In this document: positions 23,901 through 33,760 of the stretch, one piece after another
Layout of the letters: the number at the start of each line of letters is the position of its first letter
Numbering within the stretch: the stretch's first letter is position 1
Assembly (NCBI RefSeq): GCF_009870125.1
Contig: NC_046683.1
Location: 5,146,001-5,210,000, forward strand
DNA: 64,000 bases
DNA from: Drosophila pseudoobscura
Lineage: Eukaryota > Arthropoda > Insecta > Diptera > Drosophilidae
Direction: 5' to 3'
The notes under the pieces: model-generated
The model's input: only the letters and a program-made list of their open reading frames with translations
What the model was told of the DNA's origin: nothing
Database searches by the model: none
Translations under genes and position numbers: made by a program

Positions 23901-24245
23901 TGGATGGACTACGAATACAATAGCTTTCGAAAGCTTTCAGTTCAAGTGGTTGGTCGGAAGAGGCCACCATCTCGGTCTCTGCTGTCCATCTCGGATGCTG
24001 TGGCTACTAGGCAGAGCTCAGAAGCAGGCTTCGGTAACCCCAGCGGATCCTTGGCGAACTTGCTGGAAGATGTGCAGCGTAATTTGAACGATGAACAGAC
24101 GGGCAATAAGATCCAGATAGAGCTGATGGGAAATGGCCAGGATCCCTCGCACATACTGGATATTGCGGCTTTTAAAAACGGTCTATATGTGTATCCATTA
24201 ATTATCACTAATCCGGCGTCTCCTAGAAATAACACAGAATACTAG
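20961..24245 (+). CDS. Nardilysin-like M16 zinc metallopeptidase, intronless
   Basis: Peptidase of family M16 (insulysin/nardilysin), which cleaves short peptides inside a large clam-shaped chamber. One uninterrupted frame of 1094 codons. The inverted zinc motif HFLEH is at residues 138-142, and E219 lies exactly 76 residues after H142, so the HxxEH(x)76E catalytic set is intact. Flanking sequence (GFSNAHTENEDTCFYFEVE, KSDADRKLYRALSLSNGLRA) is nardilysin-like; the long acidic insert of vertebrate nardilysin is absent. The inactive C-terminal half is present, including EQLGYSLSLDQDTDYGVLAC. The start is uncertain: the first 20 residues look atypical, and an ATG at 21021 sits directly after a good acceptor (TATTACAG), so a 5' UTR intron with a start at M21 is equally possible. 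The gene lies between two inverted acyltransferase paralogs. It may be a retrocopy. Confidence 0.85.
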   Translation: MCSVYGFYIFEKYIQHLVLQMCLQPPLSLRKITKKVFKWIDRFFQTTVQYHEPPDKSDADRKLYRALSLSNGLRAMLISVPPHNIDQAQDVQPTVGDSGSESFKPSVEHPSGSTCAACAVLVNVGSFSEPRQYQGMAHFLEHMIFLGSERYPIENEFDAYLKKNGGFSNAHTENEDTCFYFEVEEAHLDKAVDMFMSLIRAPLMLPDAIARERSAVQSEFEQAYMRDSVRRDQILASFASDGYPHGTFSWGNLTSLQDQEDDKLLYEALHEFRRKHYGSNRMIVCIESQKSLDELEELLVRHCADIPKSQENAPDMEGLNYQKAFNETLFRDVFLVRPVKDVCRLELIWVLPPMRPHYRCKPDSFLSQLIAYEGVGSLCSYFRRRLWCTNVFAGVGLSSFDSNSIYSLFNVCIALTGDGFKHLDEVLEATFAWIKLLNESSGHREAMYKEFQQLEENNFRFEIELPSRDNVQRVVEGIGYLPPKDVLTGPLLYFEYDAAALLMLKEHLTAFRFNIMISSVLPYMDHIYDQREKWFGTQYTTIPMPSAWKAMWHDPAPLKELAFPPSNPFITTDFTLHWQEAGRPQIPRHPRALIWDDYCELWFRQDDIFLLPDGYINMYFVTPLVRESARHCMAGELFTELVEFSIAEQLYPALEAGLFYDLRMGEKGLVLRVDGYSQKLLLLVKIIMQVMCTLELDPAQVISFKDLKKRQIFNRILNGKILNHDLLYKVLESKGFSMLEEYESIDSVTVDDIEHFKDNFHKKMYVQGLVQGNFTQEQALEAMQLVLTTYNSQKLDNPFSLSNSLVQIPLGSYYLRAKALNREDTNTIVTNYYQMGPGDLKLECLMDLVESIAGEPFYSQLRTQEQLGYSLSLDQDTDYGVLACVMTIITQETKHSADHVDQRIEAFRSRIPGLVAQLSETEFDDVCDTLISRKRRGDSSLDEEVCRNWREIVTTEYFFNRREEQIQTLKGLTKQHVWDLWMDYEYNSFRKLSVQVVGRKRPPSRSLLSISDAVATRQSSEAGFGNPSGSLANLLEDVQRNLNDEQTGNKIQIELMGNGQDPSHILDIAAFKNGLYVYPLIITNPASPRNNTEY

Positions 24246-24735
24246 ATAATTGTTAAATTAAGTATGTAAGCCACAGGCATTAAAGAAAGGAAGTCTCTAG
24301 CGATCCTGGCAAACATCACGAGCCAAAATCTGTACAGTCCCGAATTTCATAACCTCAACCTATTGCCAGACCGATCTTACACATCGTGCAAGGCAGTTGT
24401 TCGCTTCTCTGCCTTCTGTCGGTAGCCGTGCCACTGATCATGGACATAGTATTTGAGTACTGGCTATAAAGACAGAGTGTTCAACGTTTTTACGACTCCG
24501 AAAGAGCCTGAATGAAGCCTTGTCTTGAAGAGCTCTTGAGTGTTGCAAAGTGCTGCGAAAATGTGTTCAAATGGGCATTCCTTTTCCTGGAGAACATTTT
24601 GAAAAACAATAAAACCACTTTCAATGTAACGCTGTTTTTTATTTACTATTACGCTAAGAATATAAAAGATAGCCCACAGATGCGCCTAGTATAGGCTTCC
24701 ATAACCATCCTACTAGCTAAATTAGGTCCAATCCC
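24246..24735. other. Spacer between nardilysin-like gene and paralog B 3' end
   Basis: Convergent 3' ends. An ATTAAA at about 24279 and AATAAA at about 24608 (plus strand) are possible polyadenylation signals. A 60-codon plus frame (24512-24694) has no recognisable relative. Confidence 0.5.
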
Positions 24736-27306
24736 CTACTCCTGTACGTCAGAGGTGGGTGAGTCCTTAACTGTAGGCGGATCAGGAGCCGGCTTGTTCG
24801 TAGGTCCTTCAGGGAGTGTCGCAGCCTCCGCAGGCTTAGGGCTGGGCTTGCGAGTCTGCAGGAAATGGCTTTGCAGGCTACCGAAGGGCGCCTCGATCAG
24901 GATGTGCATAAGGAAAGCGAACAGAACAGTGAAGGCAAAGTCGGACCAGAATCGAAGCATCTGAGGGATAAAATAACGTCAAGAGCTGTCTCGTCAAGGC
25001 GATCCAAGCTTACCATCTGGTAATCACTGAAGTACGTGTTGGTTCGCGTAATGCCGGCGTTGAGGGACTCGATGACCATGTGGAAGATGTAGGCGGAGTA
25101 GGAGAGCTTCGACAGGGGCTGCCACAGGGGCGAGGATAGGAAGCTGTTGGCCAGGCCGCCGTAGCCATTCATGCAGGCGAACACCACCCAGCACAGCCCC
25201 AGGGGCCACGCGATGCGGGACAGCGTCAGGTAAAAGGCTTCTTCCACTACCGGCAGCGAACCCATTCCCTTGCCATGCACTGAAAATATGCAGGTGAAGA
25301 GCAGAGCCAGGCTCAACAGCCAGCCCAGGAACACGGCGACACGGCCTAGCCTGAACGGCTTACCACGGTTCATGTGCAGGAAGTACCCGAACAGGATGCC
25401 AATGAGATAGGGAGAGGCCCGAGTGTGTGTGGAGTAGTACAGCTTTTTCATTGGATTGTTTTCCAGGGAGCCACTGTAAGAGCAAGATACACGGATACAT
25501 ACTAGCGGGGGCTCTCAGTCGATGCACGGGCTTGTACTAACGTGGATATGTTTTTGATCACCATCATGCTGAAAAGGCAGGAGGCCAGCAGGAGCATCAG
25601 CACCAGGATCCCGGCCGCTCCCCGCCGTCCCCACTTGTACAGGGCAATCAGCAGAAAGGGTGACACGATGTACAGTTGCATGTCCACTGCCAGGTACCAG
25701 GAATGCGAGACACACTGCAAGTTGAGGATGGGGCAAGGTGGCGAGTACTCATCATGTACGAGGACTTACGATTGAGTCCGTGGCATAGTTCTGCACGTAC
25801 AGGAGCGTCAAGTACCAGGTGTCGCTGCAGCTGGCGTAGTTGTCGAATGAAACCGTTCCGTACAGGGGCCCGTCACCCAGAATGGGCAGGATTCTCATGT
25901 AAATGGGGATCGCCAGAGCCAAGAGGGGCGTGAGGCGCAGATACCGATTCAGATACATCAGGGGTATGTTGAGCTTTCCCTTTGTCCTAAACAGCAAGCG
26001 AGCGGTTTATAAGCAGAGCACGATCGTGGTGGTAGCAAAATCATACCTCTCCATCGTGCGTAGGGCAATCAGCACCAGCAATAGGCCACTCAGGAAGAAG
26101 AAAGTGTCCACCGCGTAGACCCCCTGCTTTATGAGCATGCTGAATACCGTTTGGTACCACTAGAAGAGAGAAGGTTTCAGTCGAGCTTACCGGGCTGACC
26201 AGCCAGCTTACCGTTGGGAAATCGACGTAGTTCATAACGGGCCCCATGACAGCCACCAGATAGACATGCCCGAACACCACCCAGACGAAGGACAGACAGC
26301 GCATTCCATGGAGGCAGGCGATCACATTGGGGTTCGACTTGGTGTCCACAATCTGGAAGAGAGTCCGGCAATTAGCCCGCGCCGAGAAGGCCTTCACCAC
26401 CGGGGAAAGTGTTTCTACGACAACAGATGGAGGCATTAGCTTAGCAAAATATTTAAAATGGTCCACCTACTCTGATCCTTAGCGAAGAAATAGTCGTACA
26501 AGGTGGCCAGGGCCATCAGAGCACACAGCACCGACAACACGACTCTGCAAGGATTTGGGTTAGAAAATCGAGCGAGTAAAATCAGCACAGAGAGGGACAT
26601 ACATGATGAATATGGTGAGTCCGTCGTAGGGTTCCCTCTGGGCAGTCTTGCACGTGCTCTCGTCCACCAACTGCAGGTCCGCACCGATCTCGACGTTGAG
26701 CAGCTTCTCGAACAGCTGTCGCAGCAGCGTGTCCATGCTGGCAGCTGTGCAGGACGCGGGAAAGCAGACCGCTGTCTTTATGTTGAGCAGCGAGGAAATG
26801 CTGGCGGCGAGCGAGACCTGGGCAAAGCAGTACTTTCCCCGGACGCTGTGACTGGCGGTGACAGCGTGATCAACGTTGAGGCACTCGTCGTAGTTTCCCA
26901 GATCCAACATGTTGCCATAGAGCATACCCGAGGGCAGCGAGCCCCACGAGTCAAACACTGAATAAGAGAACTCGTATTGGACTCAATCCTTTGGAAAAGC
27001 ACCTTTGAACTCACTTCTAAGTGCCCAGATTCCGCCCGAGGACAGGTCCTGCATGGTAAGGGCTAGATCTTTCAGGCACTCCAGATCCTGATCCGTGGTT
27101 AGCCGCGGATGTTCATCCTGATACAAATTCAGATCCGCCAGCGTAATATTCTGGTAGTAGTCGACGAACTCAGTGACCAAGCTTCGAAGTCTGGAGGCGG
27201 CCATGTAATGGTCCCTGTCCATGGTGGGTGTGGGCTGAAGCTCATGGCTGACGGTGGATCCGGCGCTGAAGACCGCCAAAAATAACACCAGTAGGGGGCT
27301 GGCCAT
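24736..27306 (-). CDS. NRF-domain acyltransferase-3 membrane protein (paralog B)
   Basis: Inverted paralog of the gene at 15639-18391, with the same nine-exon structure. Exons in order of translation: 27306-27015, 26957-26603, 26544-26471, 26414-26212, 26159-26047, 25986-25770, 25714-25542, 25473-25014 and 24960-24736, giving 703 residues. Exons 2-7 have exactly the same lengths as in paralog A (355, 74, 203, 113, 217 and 173 bp). It begins with a signal peptide (MASPLLVLFLAVFSAGSTVS), carries the same Cys pattern in the NRF domain, and has GMRCLSFVWVVFGH with the candidate catalytic His at 290. The C-terminal tail is shorter and lacks the duplicated PAKD unit of A, reading instead KPAPDPPTVKDSPTSDVQE. 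Exon 8 starts differently (GSLENNPMKKLYYSTHTRAS). No disabling lesion was seen, so both copies appear functional. Confidence 0.85.
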
Positions 27307-28219
27307 GTCTGTCGGTCAGTGGTAAACAATTGATGGACTGGCTTGCGTCGGCCTTTATGTATACATATTTCTATACATATGTATGTGGGAGTGTTGGGCT
27401 TCTGATAGTCGGCGTCGGGCAGGGCCAAGAACGATAAGCAGAGTGGAAGCTCTTAATGGCAATCTTTCATGGAAATGAAATCTGAAATCTGACGAGGGGG
27501 GCCAAAACTGTTAGTCATAAGTACTCCTAACCGCACTCAGATTTAGCCAGTAACTACTCATACTATAAGTGTGTAGATGGCTATTACCTGATAAAAAGGT
27601 TCCTATGATGTAGGAAATATTCTTAAGGAATAGTATACATTCTACAATGACGCTACACAATTATACATGCCGGAAATATGAAAGTTTATTATTCAAGTTC
27701 GTACAAAAATCATCTTTGCAATGAGGGAACGGTGAGCCCTTCGATCGAGTCCTTTCAAATAATATTTGTTTTAAAACAAAAAATAACAAACAACATGCCT
27801 AGCATGCGTGATATCATACAACCTGATTACAGTCGGAAATATTCCGACTTCAACTTCATCAGAAACCACAACTTAGATCTAAGACTATCAAGTTCTGTGA
27901 ACCAGAGATTCCTATGGCAGGCATTTAACATACTAGTTGTTTGATTTGTATAAAATCCTACTTATAACTTATACTTGGAAAAGAAAGATTGTAAAGTAAT
28001 CTTTAGAAAGACAACAATAGAAAAATGGTTCTTGTGATATGGTTTGATTGTCTGCTACTAAAACCATTCGGAATGCCTCTGATAAAGAGCAAAACACGCT
28101 AATCAAAGATTTCCTGCCATGAAAACAAGGAAAAACATTTTTCAGAACTGAATTTTTGTACTGCTAAGCCACTCTGTGTGTGAGAAATGGAACACCGGCA
28201 TTAGAGTCTGCAAACAATA
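27307..28219. other. 5' flank of paralog B, no gene seen
   Basis: Promoter-side flank of paralog B followed by AT-rich sequence. A plus frame at 27678-27944 is open for 88 codons but has no recognisable relative and no splice context. Confidence 0.5.
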
Positions 28220-28345
28220 TCCATTTGCTCGAGCTCATATGAGACATGGCTATATCGACTCGGCTTTCGATGCTGATTATGAATATATATCCTTAATGGG
28301 ATCGGAAAGGCTTCCTTCTGGGTGTTATACACCCCCAAAAATGGA
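28220..28345 (-). mobile_element. DINE-1/INE-1 type repeat fragment
   Basis: Reverse-oriented copy of the family block: ACATGGCTATATCGACTCGGC..GATGCTGATTATGAATATATATCCTTAATGGGATCGGAAAGGCTTCCTTCTGGGTGTTATAC. It is truncated on both sides. Confidence 0.7.
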
Positions 28346-28637
28346 TGTCTCAATGTACATTATTGCTTCCTGATTATACGCTTCCTTCTTCTGTTAAAAG
28401 TAGACGGATAGCCTTCACTCACCTGTTGATGAAGAATTGTTAGCTTCTGTTCGTTGCAATCGTCTAGTCGAACAAATAATTCAGTTCGTTAGAAACGGGC
28501 TATCTGCCACAATCGGTCGCATTGACTAGAAGGCCATTTCGATTGATAGTCAAATATAAGTACATATTCAACTTGTAAGTTAAAACGCTTCAGATAACCT
28601 TCATTTTTCCGCCTTTGGCGATTACACTGGCGATTAA

Positions 28638-29040
28638 TTATACCCGCTGCTCGAGGAATATGGGGGTATATTCGATTTTTGGTAAGAGGGGATGTGTGTT
28701 ACACCCAGAAGGAAGCGTTTCCGACCCCATAAAGTGTATATTTTCTTGACCAGCATCAATGGCCGAATCAAAATAGGCATGTTCTTCCGTTATTAGAGCT
28801 ATTAGAACCGCAATTTGTGAACAGACTCCTGTCATATCATACCAAAAAAACGAACCTCTTGAAGGAAAAATGTGCTTTCAACAATTTTGAAGAAATTTTG
28901 AGAAAACCGAAAGTGCAGAACTATAGAGAATGACCACATGGTTCCGATCGGGTGCTTACAACTCGATTTGCTGTGGAAACGCTATATACGTATACGCTCT
29001 CTCGTATAGCGTCCACCCCTTATCAGATCGTTGCACAATA
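28638..29040 (+). mobile_element. DINE-1/INE-1 type repeat, long copy
   Basis: Begins TTATACCCGCTGCTCGAGGA and continues GGGGGTATATTCGA, TTACACCCAGAAGGAAGCGT, TTCCGACCCCATAAAGTGTA and ATTTTCTTGACCAGCATCAA, in the order of the DINE-1 5' portion. It then continues through the lineage-specific body (GACTCCTGTCATATCATACC; TATAGAGAATGACCACATGG). The right end is approximate. Confidence 0.8.
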
Positions 29041-29479
29041 TATAAGGGCTGGTATGAGTGTGAAAACTATATAAACTATGTGGTGAAAAGAGGATAAGCG
29101 AAGTGCAAGACGTAATTTTATAAAATAACTAGCGGTCGTGGTTTCTCTATTTCTCTCTTTCCCTCTATGTTTTTGCCTTCTCTTATGATAAGTGCGAGCC
29201 AAAATTAAGTGAGATCGCGGTCTGCTTTGGCTGTCCTACCAAAATACCACCTTTAGCGAACAGCAGCCCTTACCACATCGGTCTGCAATCGATTTAGTTA
29301 TCGGAACAAAGGCTCTTTTGCTCGTAACAGCTGAAACCAAATTGTGCACTTAATGATGACACAAAATTTGGAAAATTTATATAAGATCTTTACATATATA
29401 TGGATATGTTTTGCTCCCTAATTGCACAATATTGCTGTTTTGTCAATCCCTGGTCTAAAAGGAAAGCTTGCTCTTGTCT

Positions 29480-29870
29480 TGATAGCTACATATATTCTTG
29501 AATCTGATCAATAGCCGAGTCGATATAGCCATGTCAGCCAGAGACTATAAGAGCGAGAGAAATCAAATTTTGTGTGCAGACTCCTGTGATAACACATGAA
29601 TAAAGTTTGTTACCAGTTGTTGATCCCCTTCCGTATTTTTGTTATAGCCAGAACTAGCAAATCAATTTGTCATCCTCTCACCATATTTTTCGTGCAGTGT
29701 GCGCCCTCTGGCGGAGCGTAGCCAGATGTAACGTCTGGTGTTGGTGTGAGAAGAGCGAGAGATATGTAGATGTAGCGGAAATACATATATTGTGTGAGTT
29801 TCATAAATCATAAGCTCACATGTCTATCCACCGACTGAGTACCGGGTATACCCTTGTCGCGGCAGACAAC
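29480..29870 (+). mobile_element. DINE-1/INE-1 type repeat copy
   Basis: Contains TATATTCTTGAATCTGATCA, ATAGCCGAGTCGATATAGCC and CAGACTCCTGTGATAACACA, then the CGTGCAGTGTGCGCCCTCTG block shared with other copies, and ends near GAGTACCGGGTATACCCTTG. Confidence 0.75.
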
Positions 29871-30200
29871 ATTTTCGCTCGTTTTCATATAGTAAGTGCG
29901 TGTTCAATCGATGGACATGCTCTTTCAAGCTGAGATGCTTGACCTAGGTGTCCTATTTGATTCCTTCTGCCAGTATAAAGGACCTGTCAGACGGGTTCTC
30001 CCCGTGTTATTTGTTAGACTGATCTCCTAGCTTTGTCCGTGTCCTGCCCCCCACCAAGAGCAGGGAAAGAGACTCGTTTCTGTTAAAGGTGTGCCACAAT
30101 CGTTGCAACGACTGGTTTGGTGGGGAGCTGGTGTTAAGTAGTTCGCCCTAATTCACCAATCAACCTCTGAGGAAATCGATACAGCTGACGCTTTAGTTGT

Positions 30201-31168
30201 ATGGCTTCCTTGGCCGATGCGCTGCCGCCCCCAGGTCCCAAAAGTAGCGGCCACGTCAGCGAACCTCAGTCGTTGGGTACCATGGAACGTTGGCGCAACA
30301 AAGTGGCGGTAGTGACTGGCGCCAGTGCTGGAATTGGTGCGGCCTGTGTGCGCGCCCTGGTCGGTGCCGGTCTGGTAGTTGTCGGACTGGCGCGCCGCCA
30401 GGATCGTGTCGAGCAGCTGCGGGCAGGACTACACGAGGCAGAGCAGGGGCGTCTGCACGCGCTGAGGTGCGACGTTACGCACGAGGAGCAGGTACTGTCA
30501 GCCTTCGACTGGGCACAGCGCCAGCTAGGTGGCGTGGACGTGCTGGTCAGCAATGCAGGCATCATTGCCACCGGAGAGCTAAGCGGTCAGGGAAACACGG
30601 CGGCCATGCGCGACACTATAGAAACTAACGTCATGGGCAGTATTTACTGCATCCGCGAGGCCTTTCAATCGATGAAAAAGCGCGGGGCCGAGGGTCACGT
30701 GGTCATCGTGAACAGCGTGGCCGGACACCATGTGCCCAACTTGGGTCCCCAGCTCCCCTCACTCAATGTCTATCCGGCCAGTAAGTTTGCGCTCCGCGCC
30801 ATGAACGAAATATATCGCCAGGAGTTTCAACGCCACAAAACCCCTGTCAGGGTGTCGGTAAGAAGGCTCTTCCCTTTACCTTCACTCTAGCAATGACATC
30901 ATTGGAGAACCCTTGCAGACCATCAGTCCTGGCATTGTCGACACGGACATCTTGCCCCCGGAGATCTCGGCGTGCATCAAGCAACACATGCCCATGCTGC
31001 ACTCAGAGGATGTTGCCGATGCGGTTCTCTGGACTATCGGCACTCCACCCAACGTACAGGTAGGCTTTCCTTATGGCCCATGCTCTGCCCTCATATTGTA
31101 CTTACCGACGTTCGTATTCTTGGCAGGTTCAGAACATCACCATCAAGGTGCAGGGTGAAAAGTTTTAG
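30201..31168 (+). CDS. Short-chain dehydrogenase/reductase (farnesol dehydrogenase/DHRS11-like)
   Basis: NAD(P)-dependent oxidoreductase of the classical SDR family, close to the insect farnesol dehydrogenase-like/DHRS11 group (CG10962/CG9360/antdh-like); the substrate is unknown. Three exons: 30201-30857, 30919-31059 and 31127-31168, with phase-0 joins, giving 279 residues. Numbering from the first ATG: cofactor motif TGASAGIG at 39-46, NAG at 118-120, and a catalytic tetrad N143, S172, Y191 and K195 (YPASK). Family proteins normally start at MERW, here Met28 at 30282 in a strong context (ACCATGG); the upstream 27 residues (MASLADALPPPGPKSSGHVS) are extra and may be untranslated. An AATAAA lies 49 bp after the stop. 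It is flanked by DINE-1 repeats on both sides. Confidence 0.88.
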
Positions 31169-31216
31169 CCTAAGCAGCGAGGTGGCACTCCAAAAAATAT
31201 GCATAACATACAACAC

Positions 31217-31222
31217 AATAAA
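31217..31222 (+). terminator. Polyadenylation signal of the SDR gene
   Basis: AATAAA in ACACAATAAATTATATGC, 49 bp downstream of the stop codon, giving a short 3' UTR. Confidence 0.55.
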
Positions 31223-31343
31223 TTATATGCTTCTCAGAAATCTATGAAAGATTACACTATGCAACAGCATTTTTACTCAACGAACCAAACCGGCTTTTTC
31301 TGATGAATTTGGGGCTTTAAGTTGCTTAAGGAATTATGATTTT

Positions 31344-31740
31344 TATACCCGATACTCAAAGAGTATAGGGGTATATTGGATTAAAAGTCACAGTGGATGT
31401 GTGTAACACCAAGTAGGAAGTATATATGGGATATAGCTATGTCTGTCTATCCGACTGTCCGTTCGTCTGGCTTGAAGTCTTGTTCTCAGAGACCATAAGT
31501 CCCCTACCGCCACCACAAAAGGACCTCTGGCAGCCACAATATTGAAGATAGGAGAAAACCCAAAACCAGAATAATAGAGAATGACTATATCTACCAGACT
31601 GCAGAATTTGAATCAAATCGGATAGCAATTATAGCCAGAAGGATCAAATGAAATTGCAGCGGCTTACATTCTCTCTCTCTGTTGCTCACACACTCTTCGT
31701 CGTGCAGTGTGTACCTCTGGCACCAATCTAAACATATCTT
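31344..31740 (+). mobile_element. DINE-1/INE-1 type repeat copy
   Basis: Starts TATACCCGATACTCAAAGAG and continues TATAGGGGTATATTGGAT, GTGTGTAACACCAAGTAGGA and ATGTCTGTCTATCCGACTGT, and later CTCACACACTCTTCGTCGTG followed by CAGTGTGTACCTCTGGCACC. It is nearly full-length for the family and lies about 175 bp after the SDR stop codon. Confidence 0.8.
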
Positions 31741-32151
31741 CGTATTCCATGTATTATAATTCACCCAATTGTACAGTCCAAAAGGAAACCTAGTCCATGT
31801 GACTCTGACGAAAGGAAAAACAGCCCTAGGCGTTCAAATACCATCATTGAATTCGTGGAAAGCGCAGATGCGATTGTCATACAAATGACATTGGCAATCG
31901 GATTCAATTTGACACAAAAGCGGGAACTTCTAAATAATTGCCACCCACTTAAAACGCAAGTATAATCACAGCTGACTGGAAGTTTATAAGCCGCTGTTGG
32001 TTTAATCGCGGAAATTAAAAGGAGTGTTTGGTTTGGCCCCAAGAGATTCGTGGTGCGAGCTCTGGCAAAATTTAAAAACTGGCGTGAAAATCTGGCTGCT
32101 CCTCGGCAAGCAGCTATTATGAAAGGCCCATTGAGGTCTCGAGGATATTTG

Positions 32152-32367
32152 TTATAGCCAGGGATGTGACCGCTGCAGAACGCTAGAGGCTCTGTGGGGA
32201 GTGTTTAGTTTTATACGGCGTGTTTCCTGAAAACATAAGATATCGGTTGAGTTTGTTTTTATGAAGATCTCATGAATATTCCATTGTAATGTTGTATTGG
32301 AATTGGTTGTATGTACCATGTACCAACGGAACGGAGTGGATCTGGACCATGAGTCGGGATCTTCCAT
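32152..32367 (-). pseudogene. LINE endonuclease-domain start, fragment
   Basis: The minus strand reads TLQWNIHEIFIKTNSTDILC then FQETRRIKL, matching the opening of the APE-type endonuclease of I/Jockey-like LINEs (LQWN(I/L)...DI(L/V)CLQET). The usual ten or so residues between the two blocks are partly deleted, and the frame ends soon after. The minus frame just upstream (32374-32679) could be the end of the element's first ORF but is not recognisable. Confidence 0.55.
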
Positions 32368-32758
32368 TGCTGTTTAAGAGTCTATTGGGTTGAGGGAAGC
32401 AATTGATTCGTTTGAGTTTGATCTAGAGTAATTTTTTAATTCTAATCTAAGAGCGTGAGATGTTTGTAAGACTTCTGGCTTAGTAGAGATGTTAGGTGTC
32501 TTGGGAAGGTTCTCTGAGGAGGTCAGAGAGCTGTCATGAGCGGAGTCATAAGAGAGATAACCACGGGGGCCGTGGTTCTTTCTAGTACAGGCTAGAAGAT
32601 CAATGAGAATAGCGGTAAGCCGGGCGATGTAAGCACTACTATACTGGCAGTAGGCCCCGTATAATGGCAGTATATTCAAGGCAACAGCACAAAATTATTA
32701 TTCGGAAATTCATTTTTGTTCAAGGCCAAAATTTTATTCTAGAAGTTCAAGATCCAGT

Positions 32759-33729
32759 ATGTACCGCGACCGTGACCACCAACTGACGGAGAGCTGTCCC
32801 GAGGGCGAGTACAGCCGTCTCGGGGGTTTCGCCGGCAATGTGGATACGGATGGCCCGGCCTCAACGGAATCTACGGAAGTCCCCGTTGTGCTGGGCAGCG
32901 AATTCGCGATGCCAGTGAAACACGTTGATGTACGAAGCGCACATAGCCTGGGGTAAGTCCGTTAAGAGCATTTCCTAGATCACAGCATTTTTGTATCTAT
33001 CGTCTGTTACAGTCACCCAAGTCCGGGTGCCTGTGAGGAGGTTTACCCCACCATAAACCAGCGACCAGCGGACGAGATTAAATCAAACATCTGGAGCGGA
33101 ACTCCATCTAACTCGGCCCCGTGCTCCGATGAGAAGCCCAGTTTTACTGTGTTCCGGCTGCAGCTGCGGAGTCCTCAATGCCAAGACCCAGAGAAAATTA
33201 ATGCCGGCAACGATGCCCTGCAGACGGCGCGCTCCAGGTCGAGTCTGAGGACTATGTGCCAGGCTGTCGCCATTCCCCGACGCGCTGAGGCCCCCCGGGC
33301 GGTCACTGAGCCGCGCCGCTCAGCCCGCTTTTCCGACGACTGGGGCCTGGAGTTCGAGTCCAGTACCAGCATTAATCACCACGCCGACCAGAGCAGCCTC
33401 TCCCGTACAGATGCGGGAGCCGATGATGAGGCATCGTCCCCCGCAGAGGAGCAAGATATTTCGCTGGGGTCTGGCATAGAAGCAGACAGCAGCTCTTTTT
33501 GGGATGAACATGAACCGGACGGCTACCGGAGCCACAATAGAAACACGGCGAGAGCGATCCGAAGGGCCAGCTACGGCAGGACTCGTGATAAGGGGGGCAG
33601 GAGCTATGAGGAGTGGTTAACGTTGAAAAAGTAAGTCTAGTACCCGATGGTAATAATCTGGCTGTAGACACGAGCGGAAACACGGCTCCCCTCCGCCATG
33701 GTGCGCACATTGCACGAGAAAGAGTGGGT

Positions 33730-33760
<31 letters not shown>

